Below the pieces are notes generated by a model. It saw only the letters and a program-made list of their open reading frames with translations. It had not been told where the DNA came from and made no database searches. This document shows positions 34,301 through 43,375 of a stretch of 64,000 nucleotides of DNA, piece after piece. The position numbers were made by a program, and so were the translations under genes. The DNA is from Salinibacterium sp. UTAS2018 (lineage in GTDB: Bacteria; Actinomycetota; Actinomycetes; Actinomycetales; Microbacteriaceae). The stretch is taken from NCBI RefSeq assembly GCF_004118935.1, contig NZ_CP035375.1, positions 434,001 through 498,000 on the forward strand, given 5' to 3'. How positions within the stretch are numbered: the first letter of the stretch is position 1; each line of letters starts with the position of its first letter.

Positions 34301-36690
34301 CTAGTCCTCCTGCGCTACGTAGGCCGCGAGGTGCTGTGCCGTGAGCGTTGACTTCGCGGCGACAAGGTCGGCAGGAGTGCCCTCGAAAACGATCGAACCG
34401 CCGTCGTTTCCGGCACCGGGGCCGAGGTCGACGATCCAGTCCGCGTGCGCCATGACCGCTTGGTGGTGCTCAACGACAATCACAGACTTTCCCGAATCGA
34501 CGAGCCGGTCGAGCAGACCGAGCAGCCGCTCGACATCGGCCAGGTGCAGACCGGTGGTTGGTTCATCCAAAACGTAAACGTCACCCTTATCGGCCATTTG
34601 GGTGGCGAGCTTGAGGCGTTGGCGTTCGCCGCCCGAGAGCGTGGGGAGCGGCTGGCCTAGCCGCAGGTAGCCGAGCCCAACATCGACGAGTCGGTCGAGA
34701 ATGGCGTGGGCGGCGGGAGTGCGAGCCTCGCCTTCGCCGAAGAACGCTTCGGCCTCGGCAACGGACATTCCGAGAACTTCACTGATGTCGTGCCCGCCGA
34801 GCTTGTACTCGAGCACGGAGGCCAGGAAGCGCTTGCCCTCGCACACCTCACACGGAGTGGAGACGGTCGCCATGACGCCGAGGTCGGTGTAAATCACGCC
34901 GGCGCCGTTGCAGTTGGGACAGGCGCCTTCGGAGTTGGCGCTGAACAGCGCAGGTTTCACCCCGTTGGCCTTCGCGAACGCCTTGCGAATGGGCTCGAGT
35001 AGCCCGGTGTAGGTAGCGGGGTTGCTGCGGCGTGATCCCTTGATGGCGGCTTGATCGACAGAGACGACTCCGTCGCGGGGTATTACTGATCCGTGGATGA
35101 GCGAGCTTTTGCCCGACCCCGCAACCCCCGTCACGACGACGAGGGTGCCGAGCGGGATGTCGATATCGACATTCTTGAGATTGTGGGTGTCGGCGCCACG
35201 AATCTTCATGACACCCGTGGGGGAGCGCACCTCACTCTTCACCGAGACCCGGTCGTCGATGTGGTGGCCGGTGACGGTATCGCTCTGGCGCAACTCGGCG
35301 AAGCTGCCCTCGAAGCAAATCTGACCGCCCTCCGTGCCCGCGCCTGGTCCGAGGTCGACGATGTGGTCGGCAATCGAGATGGTTTCCGGCTTGTGTTCGA
35401 CAACGAGCACGGTGTTGCCCTTGTCACGCAGGCGAAACAGGAGTTCGTTCATCCGCTGAATATCGTGCGGGTGGAGGCCAATGGTGGGCTCATCGAAGAC
35501 GTAGGTGATGTCGGTGAGCGACGAACTGAGGTGGCGGATCATTTTGGTGCGTTGGGCTTCACCGCCCGAGAGCGTGCCGGCGGGCCGGTCGAGCGAGAGG
35601 TAACCGAGGCCGATCTCCACGAACGAGTCCAGTGTCTGTTGCAGTGCTTCGAGCAGCGGCGCAACGGAGGGTTCTTTGAGACCACGCACCCACTCGGCGA
35701 GGTCGCTGATTTGCATGGCACAGGCATCCGCAATGTTGATGCCGGCGATCTTGGATGCTCGAGCGCCCTCGTTGAGCCGAGTGCCCCGCAGTCGGCGCAG
35801 GCCGTGAATGTGACGGCCCGATCGACGAACGCCCGGATGTGCGGCTGCATCGCTTCGCGGTCTTTCGACAGCATCGACTTCTGAATCTTGGGGATCAAAC
35901 CCTCGTAGGTCATGTTGATCGCCTGCATCTTGACCTTGACCGGCTCTTTGTAGAGAAAATCGTGCAACTCAGTCTTGGTGTACTTCTTGATGGGCTTGTC
36001 GGGGTCGAGAAAGCCTGACTCGGTGAAGATGCGCACCATCCAACCATCAGCCGTGTAGTTCGGGATGGTGAGGGCGCCCTCGGCGAGCGATTTGCTGTCG
36101 TCGTAGAGCTGGGTGAGATCGATGTCGTTGACGGTGCCGCGACCTTCGCACGTGGGGCACATACCGCCGGTAATGCTGAACTCGCGACGCTCTTTGGTTG
36201 TGACGCCGCCCTTCTCGAAGGTGACTGCGCCGGCGCCGGAGATGGATGCCACGTTGAACGAGAATGCCTGCGGTGAGCCCACGTGGGGATCGCCGAGCCG
36301 GCTGAACACGATGCGCAGCAGGGCATTGGCATCGGTCGCGGTACCGACAGTGGCGCGAGCGTTCGAGCCCATGCGTTCTTGGTCGACTATGATCGCCGTC
36401 GTGAGGCCCTCAAGTACATCGACGTCGGGGCGTGCGAGCGAGGGCATGAACCCCTGCAAAAACGCGCTGTAGGTCTCGTTGATCATGCGCTGCGACTCGG
36501 CTGCGATCGTGCCAAAGACGAGCGAACTCTTGCCTGAGCCCGAGACACCAGTGAAGACCGTGAGCCGGCGCTTCGGGATGTCGACGCTCACGTCGGTGAG
36601 ATTGTTCTCGCGAGCGCCGCGCACCCGTATGAGGTCGTGGCTATCCGCCGCGTGGGCGCTGGGGGAGGCGGGGGTGCTCGTGCTGGCCAT
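34301..36690 (-). pseudogene. UvrA-like ABC ATPase gene, interrupted by a frameshift
   Basis: Read from 36690, the first half runs in frame to the TACADCG block, then shifts; the second half (from about 35716) continues in another frame to 34301. Joining the frames restores CADCGGTRLNEGARASKIAG. The break is at the C4 run 35784-35787 (G4 on the coding strand), where one more base would be needed. Joined length is about 795 residues, the usual size of the short UvrA-like, DrrC-type family. Both ABC cassettes are otherwise intact (GVSGSGKSSL, VAGSGKSSL, two LSGGE signatures). Either a real pseudogene, programmed slip, or a base-calling error in a homopolymer. Confidence 0.85.
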
Positions 36691-36804
36691 GGTGGGTGTC
36701 TCCCTGAGGGTGCGGATGTCGCGGCTCTGCGAAATCGCGGATGCTATCGACCATTATGGTGACATCGGGGCCCTCGAATGCGTTGACCTGTGGCAGTTGG
36801 TCGA

Positions 36805-37101
36805 CTAATTGGGGGCCGTAATGGCGCGCAACGCCAGTAAATGCCGCTCGTACGATCGGTAGCCAGCTGCTGTCGACGTCACCCAGGTGCGGGGGCGATT
36901 ACCGACGGTCCCTTTGATCGCTTTCGCGTAGCCTGCATCCACTAGGTAGCTGATCGCTTTGCTGAGGGCGGAGTCTTCAACCTCGAGCAGCGTCTTGAGT
37001 GTGGCGAAGTCGATCTCATTGCTGCGCCCGAGCGCTGCCATGAGGGAGAGCCTCACGGGCGTGAGGAACGCGTCATCCAACTGATGGCGGGGATGCTTCA
37101 T
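36805..37101 (-). CDS. Winged-helix transcriptional regulator
   Basis: 98 residues. A compact winged helix-turn-helix of the ArsR/MarR-like type with LTPVRLSLMAALGRSNEI, then TLLEVEDSALSKAISYLVDA as the recognition helix region and the wing VGNRPRTWV. Its start overlaps the stop of the upstream membrane protein gene by 4 bases (ATGA). Such coupled pairs often pair a regulator with its target or sensor, but no effector is apparent. Confidence 0.82.
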   Translation of the reverse strand: MKHPRHQLDDAFLTPVRLSLMAALGRSNEIDFATLKTLLEVEDSALSKAISYLVDAGYAKAIKGTVGNRPRTWVTSTAAGYRSYERHLLALRAITAPN

Positions 37102-38060
37102 GACGCATCCGGCGCAGGCGCTGGCACTTTGGCTGGCTCTGCGGCGAGGGGCGTTGCGTCGACAGGCTCTTCAATCGCGGCTGCCGGCAGCGCGGCGGCC
37201 ACGAGCATGATCGCGAATACTGCGATTCCTGACATCACAGAGACTGCGGGGGAGACGGAGACCGACAGCGGGTTGAGCACGGCGAACAGGAAGAGCGTGC
37301 TGGTTGCCAGCGCGAATGCTGTCCACTGAATCCAGCCCCATTCGTAGCCGGCACGCGGCAGCGTCCAGGGGGATTCGTTCAGAACGAAGGCGAGCATGAT
37401 GCCCGCGAGTGCCGCGAGCATCACGAGCATCGAGACGATCACATTGGTGCCGGATGCGACGAGCAACCCAGCAACCGCCCCCATGATTGCCGTAGTAATC
37501 TGCACGGGCCTACTGAGGCGCGCGTACGCCGTCGGCGCGTGATTCTGAGGGGTAGGTGCGCGCACCAATTGAACTATCGCTGGGGCAACAAGCGGAATGA
37601 GCACGGTCAGGGCCACCAGCACGATGAGCCAACTGGGGTAGAGAACGTCGAACACCGACAGGCCAGAGAGAACGAACATGCCGAGAAGCGCCACACCCAG
37701 GGGAATCCAGATGAGGCGCGGCAGCGCTGTGCGGATGCCGAACCGTTCGCGAGCGCCGGTGGCCAAGGCGCTGAAGGCCAGTATGGGCACGATGAGGAGC
37801 GACGTCTGCGAAAAATTACCGGGGTTATTCTCGCCTGCCGTGCCGGCATCCGCGGAGAACGCGAACAGAAAGACCGCTATGTAGATCGGAGTCATCAGCC
37901 CGGCCCAAAGCTGGAACCACGCGAAGCCGCGTGAGGGGCCCCGCTGCTGAACGGAATCCCGCACGTCGGCGTGCTGCTCAAGCAGTTGAGAAGCGTCTTT
38001 GATGGTCGGGGCCAGGCTGGTGTTGGCGATGCTGGGGGAGTCGTGAGATTCACTTTCCAT
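37098..38060 (-). CDS. Polytopic membrane protein of unknown function
   Basis: 320 residues with about eight hydrophobic segments between 47 and 300. The N-terminal 45 residues are charged and cytoplasmic-looking. No conserved motif is recognised. It precedes and overlaps the winged-helix gene. The Pro/Ala-rich C-terminal tail is unordered. I do not recognise a family; the arrangement regulator + multi-pass protein recurs in actinobacteria. Confidence 0.75.
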   Translation of the reverse strand: MESESHDSPSIANTSLAPTIKDASQLLEQHADVRDSVQQRGPSRGFAWFQLWAGLMTPIYIAVFLFAFSADAGTAGENNPGNFSQTSLLIVPILAFSALATGARERFGIRTALPRLIWIPLGVALLGMFVLSGLSVFDVLYPSWLIVLVALTVLIPLVAPAIVQLVRAPTPQNHAPTAYARLSRPVQITTAIMGAVAGLLVASGTNVIVSMLVMLAALAGIMLAFVLNESPWTLPRAGYEWGWIQWTAFALATSTLFLFAVLNPLSVSVSPAVSVMSGIAVFAIMLVAAALPAAAIEEPVDATPLAAEPAKVPAPAPDAS

Positions 38061-38115
38061 GTGGAAAGCGTAACAGAAATGAGTTTTGCACGAATACGTC
38101 GCACGGTCGTGGGGG

Positions 38116-38397
38116 CTACACCTCGTCGTAAATGCGCACCTCGGGAGCTGCGTCGAGTAACGGACTTAGTTCGCGCACGACATCATTCGTGAACAGCTCG
38201 CTCGCGAGGTAAGCGTTGGCGTTTTCGGCAGTGTCGAAGACGTGCAGTACTTGCACGTCTTCGGAGCGGATGAGGAGCTGCTTCGATGTTGCCCCCGCCG
38301 CACCGTCGAGAAATTCTTGCTTGTACTTGGCATACACGGCTGCGGCGGCCGCGCGATTCTCGTCAGAGACAACGAGAGTGATCTGTAACTGCGCCAT
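38116..38397 (-). CDS. Antibiotic-biosynthesis-monooxygenase-like dimeric alpha-beta barrel protein
   Basis: 93 residues. The ferredoxin-like ABM fold is suggested by QITLVVSDENRAAAAAVYAKYK, then DVQVLHVFDTAENANAYLAS and the C-terminal LLDAAPEVRIYDEV. The ATG at 38397 has AAAGGA 6 bases upstream; a longer frame upstream has no matching site. Divergent from the LysR gene, its likely regulator. The substrate is unknown. Confidence 0.7.
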   Translation of the reverse strand: MAQLQITLVVSDENRAAAAAVYAKYKQEFLDGAAGATSKQLLIRSEDVQVLHVFDTAENANAYLASELFTNDVVRELSPLLDAAPEVRIYDEV

Positions 38398-38465
38398 AAT
38401 AATTCCTTTGATCAGGCGGCTCCCGATGAGGGCTCCGAGCTCGTAGAACCTATGATTGCAAGCAA

Positions 38466-38485
38466 GCGGGTTCGCGTGAACCCGC
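38466..38485. promoter_or_regulatory. Inverted repeat between the LysR gene and its divergent neighbour
   Basis: GCGGGTTC (38466-38473) and GAACCCGC (38478-38485) form an 8-bp inverted repeat around GCGT. It lies in the 115-base divergent region, where a LysR-type regulator would bind. The T-N11-A core is not clear, so this is a candidate operator only. Confidence 0.4.
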
Positions 38486-38512
38486 AACTTGATCATGGGG
38501 GCTATAAAGAAA

Positions 38513-39388
38513 ATGTATGGCGAATCGATCACCGTTGTGCAGCTCGCTTATGTTCGGGCCGCCGCTCACTTCGGTTCCTTCTCGCAGGCGGCACTCTCTC
38601 TCGGCGTTACCCAGCCCGCACTGTCGGTGGGGATTGCTACCCTCGAGCGCACGATTGGAACGCAGCTCTTCGATCGCTCACCCAGTGGGGTGGCGGTCAC
38701 CACGCTGGGACGCACGATTCTGCCTCACGTTCTCCACATGCTCGGCTCAGTGGAAAGCATCGCGCACGAGATTGCGAGTGCTCGCGATAGCGCTCCACCG
38801 CTCCGCGTTGGCGTGTCTCCACTCCTCGCGTCGTCGCTCATTGGTCGAGCGCTCGAGGCGGCGAGTCGTGAACAGCTGGGTGCTCTCGTTCTTCGCGAAG
38901 ACAACATGGTTCCACTTCGAGAAGCCCTTGCGCAACGAGAATTGGACGTTCTGTTCATTCCCTCGGTCGCACCCGCCGGGCAATTCGCAAACCGCGTTCT
39001 CGAGAGCGAAGCCCTGCACTACTTGCCGTCGGGCGCCGCTCGGGGCAATGGCGAGGCGATTGAGTTCTCGACGCTCGCCGCTCAGGCGCTCGTCTTGGTC
39101 GGTGACGCCTGTGGGCTCACCACATTCACCGAGGCGCTATTCACAGAGTCGAACCGCCCCTTGTCGCGTTACGCCGGAGAGGCTGACAGCTACCGCACGC
39201 TGCAGAAGTGGGGCGAGCTTGGGCTGGGAGGGGTTTTGCTTCCGCGATCGCAGTTCTCTCCGGATGCGCGATCCCAGCCGGTGCTCCGGGAGGGAACCCC
39301 GTTGCTCATCAGTTACGAAGCAGTCTGGAATCCGCATTCTCCCCGTAGTTCCACTGTGGTGTCGTTGCTCGACGCGATGAGCGACTAA
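38513..39388 (+). CDS. LysR family transcriptional regulator
   Basis: 291 residues from this start. N-terminal winged HTH: VQLAYVRAAAHFGSFSQAAL and GVTQPALSVGIATLERTIG with LFDRSPSGVAVTTLG. The rest is a substrate-binding effector domain (PPLRVGVSPLLASSLIGRAL). An ATG at 38495 is in frame and could be the start instead; neither has a convincing ribosome site. Divergent from the ABM-like gene. Confidence 0.88.
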   Translation: MYGESITVVQLAYVRAAAHFGSFSQAALSLGVTQPALSVGIATLERTIGTQLFDRSPSGVAVTTLGRTILPHVLHMLGSVESIAHEIASARDSAPPLRVGVSPLLASSLIGRALEAASREQLGALVLREDNMVPLREALAQRELDVLFIPSVAPAGQFANRVLESEALHYLPSGAARGNGEAIEFSTLAAQALVLVGDACGLTTFTEALFTESNRPLSRYAGEADSYRTLQKWGELGLGGVLLPRSQFSPDARSQPVLREGTPLLISYEAVWNPHSPRSSTVVSLLDAMSD

Positions 39389-39525
39389 CGCGGCTGCGCC
39401 AGACGCACGGTCGAGCACCGCGTCGTTAGCTCGCGTTCACCCGCGGTTTACACGGTTCCCCAAGACTGCGCTTGCCTCGCCACCCGGACGGGCATCCATC
39501 GACGAAGCCTTGAAGGGCATTCCTC

Positions 39526-42500
39526 ATGCGCAGACGGCCCCTTGCCGCCCTGATCACTTCCCTTGCTCTGGCAGTACCGCTGGTAGCTCTGCCGGCGGTA
39601 GGAGCCCCAGTGCCTGCTATCGCAGCGGCAGTGCCGAGCATCCTCATCAACGAAGTCGAGTCGAACGGCGATGACTTCGACTGGGTCGAGCTCATTAACA
39701 CGGGAACAGAATCAGTGGATGTCTCGGGGTGGGTCCTCAAGGATGACAAAGACGACCGCACACTGACCCTCCCTGTCGACTCTTCGATTCTGGCTGGTGG
39801 GTACCTGGCGGTCGACGTGAACGATGACGCTAACCCAGACAACTTCGGACTAGGCAAGGCAGACACCGCGCGGGTTTTTCTTGCCGACGGGGTGACTCTG
39901 GTCGATTCGTACGCCTGGGACGGACACGCTACGGTCACCTATGGGCGTTGCGCAAACGGTACCGGGGAGTTCCGCGACACGGTGGCTTCGACCAAGGGCG
40001 CGGCGAACGCTTGCGAGATCACTGCGGATGCCGCGGTGCGAATCAATGAGATCGAATCGAGCGGTGAGGCTGCTGATTGGATCGAACTCACGAACATTTC
40101 TAACTTCACTGTTGATGTCTCGGGCCTCGTTCTCAAGGACGATAAGGACAGTGGCACCGACGAGATCCCGAGTGGAACGACGATCGAACCAGGCGCTTTC
40201 TATGCGTTCGAGCCATCGTTCGGTTTAGGCAGTTCGGATGCCGCGCGCGTCTTCCAGACCGACGGAGCGACGCGGATCGACAGCTACAGCTGGACTACCC
40301 ATGCGAGCAGCAGCTACGGTCGCTGCCCAGACGGCGTCGGTGAGTTCGCGACGACGAACAGCACCACTCGAGGGGCTGCCAACGATTGTGGTGCGGCTGA
40401 ACTCCCGGGTGTTCGCATTAACGAAATCGAATCGAACGGTGACGCGACCGACTGGGTCGAACTCGTCAACAGCGGCAGCAGCGCGGTCGACATCTCCGGC
40501 TGGATCATTCAGGACAACGACGACAGTCACCTCGCACGCATCCCCGCCGCCACGGTTCTTGCTGCGGGAGACTTCTACGTCTTCGACCAGCCCACCTTGA
40601 GCTTCGGGCTCGGTACGGCAGACTCGGTGCGCGTCTTTGCGGCCGACGGCTTCACCGCGATCGACTCGCGTAGCTGGAGTGGCCATTCGCCTACGACGCT
40701 TGGAGTGTGCGGCGCGGATTTTGGTGACACGACCAGTGCGACAAAGGGCGCAGCCAACGACTGTAGCCCGCCGATCCGTATCAACGAGGTCGAGTCCAGT
40801 GGCGATTCCAGCGACTGGATCGAACTGAAAAACAACGGTTCTGATGAAGCGGATGTCTCGGGGTTCATCCTCAAGGACAACGACGACAGTCACGTCTTTA
40901 CTCTTGCTGCCGGCACCACCATTGCCGCGGGCGATTATCTCGTGGTCGAGCCTGACTTTGGGCTCGGCGGGGGAGATTCGGCACGACTTTTCAGCCCTGA
41001 CGGTGTCACGCTCGTGGATAGCTACGTGTGGACCTCGCACGCCATCACGACCTACGCGCGCTGCCCCGACGGAACGGGCGACTTCGAGACGTCGAAGGCA
41101 TCGACCAAGGGTGCTGCGAACAGTTGCGTTGGCGAACTCGAAACCGCGCCGTGGCCGGGCGGCTCGACCGTCACTGCGGTCAACGAGCTAGACGAGTTCA
41201 GCGACAATATGAGCGGGCTCGCTTTCGAAGCCGCGCCTTCTGGAGACGTGTTGTGGGCTGCCAAGAACGGGCCAGGCTCGCTCTACAAGCTCGTCTTTGA
41301 CGGCGCTAACTGGGTGCCTGCGACGAGCGACTCGTGGAGCGATAGCAAGCGCCTGCACTACTCCGATGGATCCGGCGATGTGGATGCCGAAGGCGTCGCG
41401 TTGACGGCGGCGGGAGCATCCGAGGGGGTTTTCATCGCCAGCGAGCGCGACAACTCCAACAGTGGTGTTAGCCGCCCAACGATTCTTCGCTACGACGTCT
41501 CGGGTTCCGCCTCGGAGCTGACGGCTAGCCAGGAATGGAACCTCACGGCCGACCTGCCGGTTACTGCAGCAAACTCGGGGCTCGAGGGCATCGCGTGGAT
41601 TCCCGACAGCTACCTCGTGGCTGAAGGATTCATCGACGAGAGTACTAACGCTCTCTATAGCCCCGCGACGTACGCAGATCACGGCGACGGACTCTTCTTC
41701 GTTGGTCTCGAAGCCAACGGCGCGATCTACGCCTACGCGCTGGACCAAACCTCCGGCTCGTATCAGCGCGTTGCGACGATCGAGAGTGGTTTCGTTGGCG
41801 TGATGGAGCTCGAGTTCGATGCCGCGCTGGGTGCACTTTGGGCCGTCTGCGACGACACGTGTGAGGGACGCAGCGCACTGCTCGAGATCGTCCAGGATGG
41901 TGCCGCCAAGGGCTTGTTCGAAGTCGCCACCGTCTTTGAGCGTCCCTCTGGCATGCTGAATCTCAACAACGAGGGCTTCGCTGTGGTGCCGCACTCGGAG
42001 TGTGTCTCCGATTCTACGAACGTTTACTGGTCGGATGACTCGAACACGGGCGGCATCGCGCTGCGGTCAGGCACCGTCGACTGCACCGTGACGACGGATC
42101 CCACAGACTCGACCGACCCAACCATTCCGACGACTCCCGTTGCAGTACCGGCCGCGAGCCTCGTAGAGGCGAACCGAGGTGCGATCACAGCACCGGCAAG
42201 CGCGAAACCCGGAGAAACGATCACGATCACTATGGGCGCGTCACCTGCTGGCACTGTCGTGAACACGTGGATTTACTCCACGCCGACTCTGCTGGGATCG
42301 CCCACAGTCAGCGCCGCCGGCACCGTCTCAGCCACCCTTCCATTGGCGCTGTCACCCGGTGCTCACCGGTTGGTAGTGACCGCGACAGATGGCTCGTTAA
42401 TCGGTTGGGCCGATATCACGATCACTGCACTGGAAGCAGGTTCGCTCGCGTTCACCGGTTCAGGATCACCGTTACCGATTCAGCTGCCGTTGATGATGCT

Positions 42501-42561
42501 CATCGCTGGATTCGCGATGGTCATGATTCGTCGCCGCGAGGCGGGCGTTTCGCCCCGGTAA
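39526..42561 (+). CDS. Cell-wall anchored protein with four lamin-tail domains and a phytase-like propeller
   Basis: 1011 residues. Signal peptide (about 1-35), then four lamin-tail domains starting near 39, 170, 295 and 416, each opening with SILINEVESNG- or VRINEIESSG-type blocks followed by DWVEL or DWIEL, and ending near TKGAANDC-type blocks. From about 541 a beta-propeller resembling the esterase-like/phytase family (MSGLAFEAAPSGDVLWAAKNG, SGLEGIAWIPDS, NEGFAVVP). A Thr/Pro linker and a small Ig-like domain follow. The C-terminus LAFTGSGSPLPIQLP, a TM helix and RRRE form a sorting signal of the LAXTG type used by class E sortases. The catalytic function is unknown. Confidence 0.82.
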   Translation: MRRRPLAALITSLALAVPLVALPAVGAPVPAIAAAVPSILINEVESNGDDFDWVELINTGTESVDVSGWVLKDDKDDRTLTLPVDSSILAGGYLAVDVNDDANPDNFGLGKADTARVFLADGVTLVDSYAWDGHATVTYGRCANGTGEFRDTVASTKGAANACEITADAAVRINEIESSGEAADWIELTNISNFTVDVSGLVLKDDKDSGTDEIPSGTTIEPGAFYAFEPSFGLGSSDAARVFQTDGATRIDSYSWTTHASSSYGRCPDGVGEFATTNSTTRGAANDCGAAELPGVRINEIESNGDATDWVELVNSGSSAVDISGWIIQDNDDSHLARIPAATVLAAGDFYVFDQPTLSFGLGTADSVRVFAADGFTAIDSRSWSGHSPTTLGVCGADFGDTTSATKGAANDCSPPIRINEVESSGDSSDWIELKNNGSDEADVSGFILKDNDDSHVFTLAAGTTIAAGDYLVVEPDFGLGGGDSARLFSPDGVTLVDSYVWTSHAITTYARCPDGTGDFETSKASTKGAANSCVGELETAPWPGGSTVTAVNELDEFSDNMSGLAFEAAPSGDVLWAAKNGPGSLYKLVFDGANWVPATSDSWSDSKRLHYSDGSGDVDAEGVALTAAGASEGVFIASERDNSNSGVSRPTILRYDVSGSASELTASQEWNLTADLPVTAANSGLEGIAWIPDSYLVAEGFIDESTNALYSPATYADHGDGLFFVGLEANGAIYAYALDQTSGSYQRVATIESGFVGVMELEFDAALGALWAVCDDTCEGRSALLEIVQDGAAKGLFEVATVFERPSGMLNLNNEGFAVVPHSECVSDSTNVYWSDDSNTGGIALRSGTVDCTVTTDPTDSTDPTIPTTPVAVPAASLVEANRGAITAPASAKPGETITITMGASPAGTVVNTWIYSTPTLLGSPTVSAAGTVSATLPLALSPGAHRLVVTATDGSLIGWADITITALEAGSLAFTGSGSPLPIQLPLMMLIAGFAMVMIRRREAGVSPR

Positions 42562-42657
42562 AGAATCGCGCTTGTTTCTGGCTCCCTGGCGGCGTTCAAT
42601 AGACGCAGACGCGCGAGGTCGCTCGCGGGCAATCGCTTTACTGAGGAAGGCCGCACC

Positions 42658-42861
42658 ATGAATTCAGATTCCACCGACTCCGGATTCGAATATCCGAATG
42701 ACGCAATCGATGCCGATGAGCTGGTGACCAACGATGCCGTCGCTGGCGAACCAGTAGTTCCTTTCGCGAAGGAGGGAGCGCCCGAAGGCTCGGAGCTCCG
42801 CGAAGTGTCCCCGGTGTATGACGAGCATGACCTCAATTCGGAGGATGGGCCACGCGACTGA
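42658..42861 (+). CDS. Small acidic hypothetical protein
   Basis: 67 residues, strongly acidic (many Asp/Glu), no membrane segment or cysteine. GAGGAAGG lies 7-10 bases before the ATG. It follows the LTD protein gene and is followed by a strong terminator, which supports its being a real transcribed unit. I do not recognise it. Confidence 0.55.
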   Translation: MNSDSTDSGFEYPNDAIDADELVTNDAVAGEPVVPFAKEGAPEGSELREVSPVYDEHDLNSEDGPRD

Positions 42862-42893
42862 GAAGAGAAGTGGTAGCAAACTAAGCAACTACG

Positions 42894-42909
42894 GGGTGGG
42901 ACAGCACCC
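42894..42909 (+). other. Short stem-loop upstream of the terminator
   Basis: GGGTG (42894-42898) pairs with CACCC (42905-42909) around GGACAG. It precedes the large terminator hairpin by 12 bases. It may be part of a structured 3' UTR or small RNA, or incidental. Confidence 0.3.
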
Positions 42910-42921
42910 TGCACGGCCAGG

Positions 42922-42973
42922 CTCGACGTGAGTCCGTATCCGGGAAACCGGTGCGGCACGCCGAGTCTTTTTT
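42922..42973 (+). terminator. Long GAAA-loop terminator with U6 tail
   Basis: CTCGACGTG (42922-42930) pairs with CACGCCGAG (42957-42965) with one mismatch, CCG with CGG, and an inner CCGG-GAAA-CCGG tip (42940-42951). TTTTTT follows at 42968-42973. It lies 60 bases past the acidic small protein. Bases 42862-43133 otherwise show no gene I can support. Confidence 0.8.
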
Positions 42974-43133
42974 GTGCGCTTTCGCGGCGCCGTAAAGGCG
43001 CGGAGAGAACTCAGCACGTATTTTCTGGCAATTTACCGAAACTGGAAAAAGTCGGTGGCGGTGAGGAGTAGCGTTGCTTCTGTTGCTCCAGTCCTCGGCA
43101 GCGAATATCTTTCGCTATCGCCAGAGGAATGTT

Positions 43134-43322
43134 ATGACCGCAGCACTCGCCGCCCCAGTTTTAGCGCTTCGCGTAGACCCTCGTATGGAGTCCGCGAAAG
43201 CTGATTCGCGGTCCCTTCTCGCCGCGCCGGCGGCCACTCTCGTCCCGACCGAGCTGCTCGGGATGTTCGGCGACGTGCGCGCCGTCTTCCGGTTTCCACC
43301 CGTGCTGGTTCCTGCGACCTGA
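43134..43322 (+). CDS. Possible small hypothetical protein (62 residues)
   Basis: An ATG with AGAGGA at 43123-43128, spacer 5, opens a 62-codon frame: MTAALAAPVLALRVDPRMES, then SLLAAPAATLVPTELLG and GDVRAVFRFPPVLVPAT. Hydrophobic and proline-rich, with no recognisable domain. It sits 54 bases before the aldehyde dehydrogenase gene, so it could be a leader ORF. The good ribosome site is the main support. Confidence 0.35.
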   Translation: MTAALAAPVLALRVDPRMESAKADSRSLLAAPAATLVPTELLGMFGDVRAVFRFPPVLVPAT

Positions 43323-43375
43323 TTGGCAGCAGCGTTCCCGCCTCGCAATAAAAAACACACGAAAGGATCCCCATA

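Noticed and set aside
42664..42888. Minus-strand frame of 74 codons opposite the small acidic protein
   Set aside because: No ribosome site; the plus frame has GAGGAAGG and is followed by a terminator.
42894..42973. Cobalamin-riboswitch-like words (GGGAA, CCGGTG)
   Set aside because: The bases are explained by the terminator hairpin with a GAAA loop and U6 tail, and the conserved B12-box is absent.
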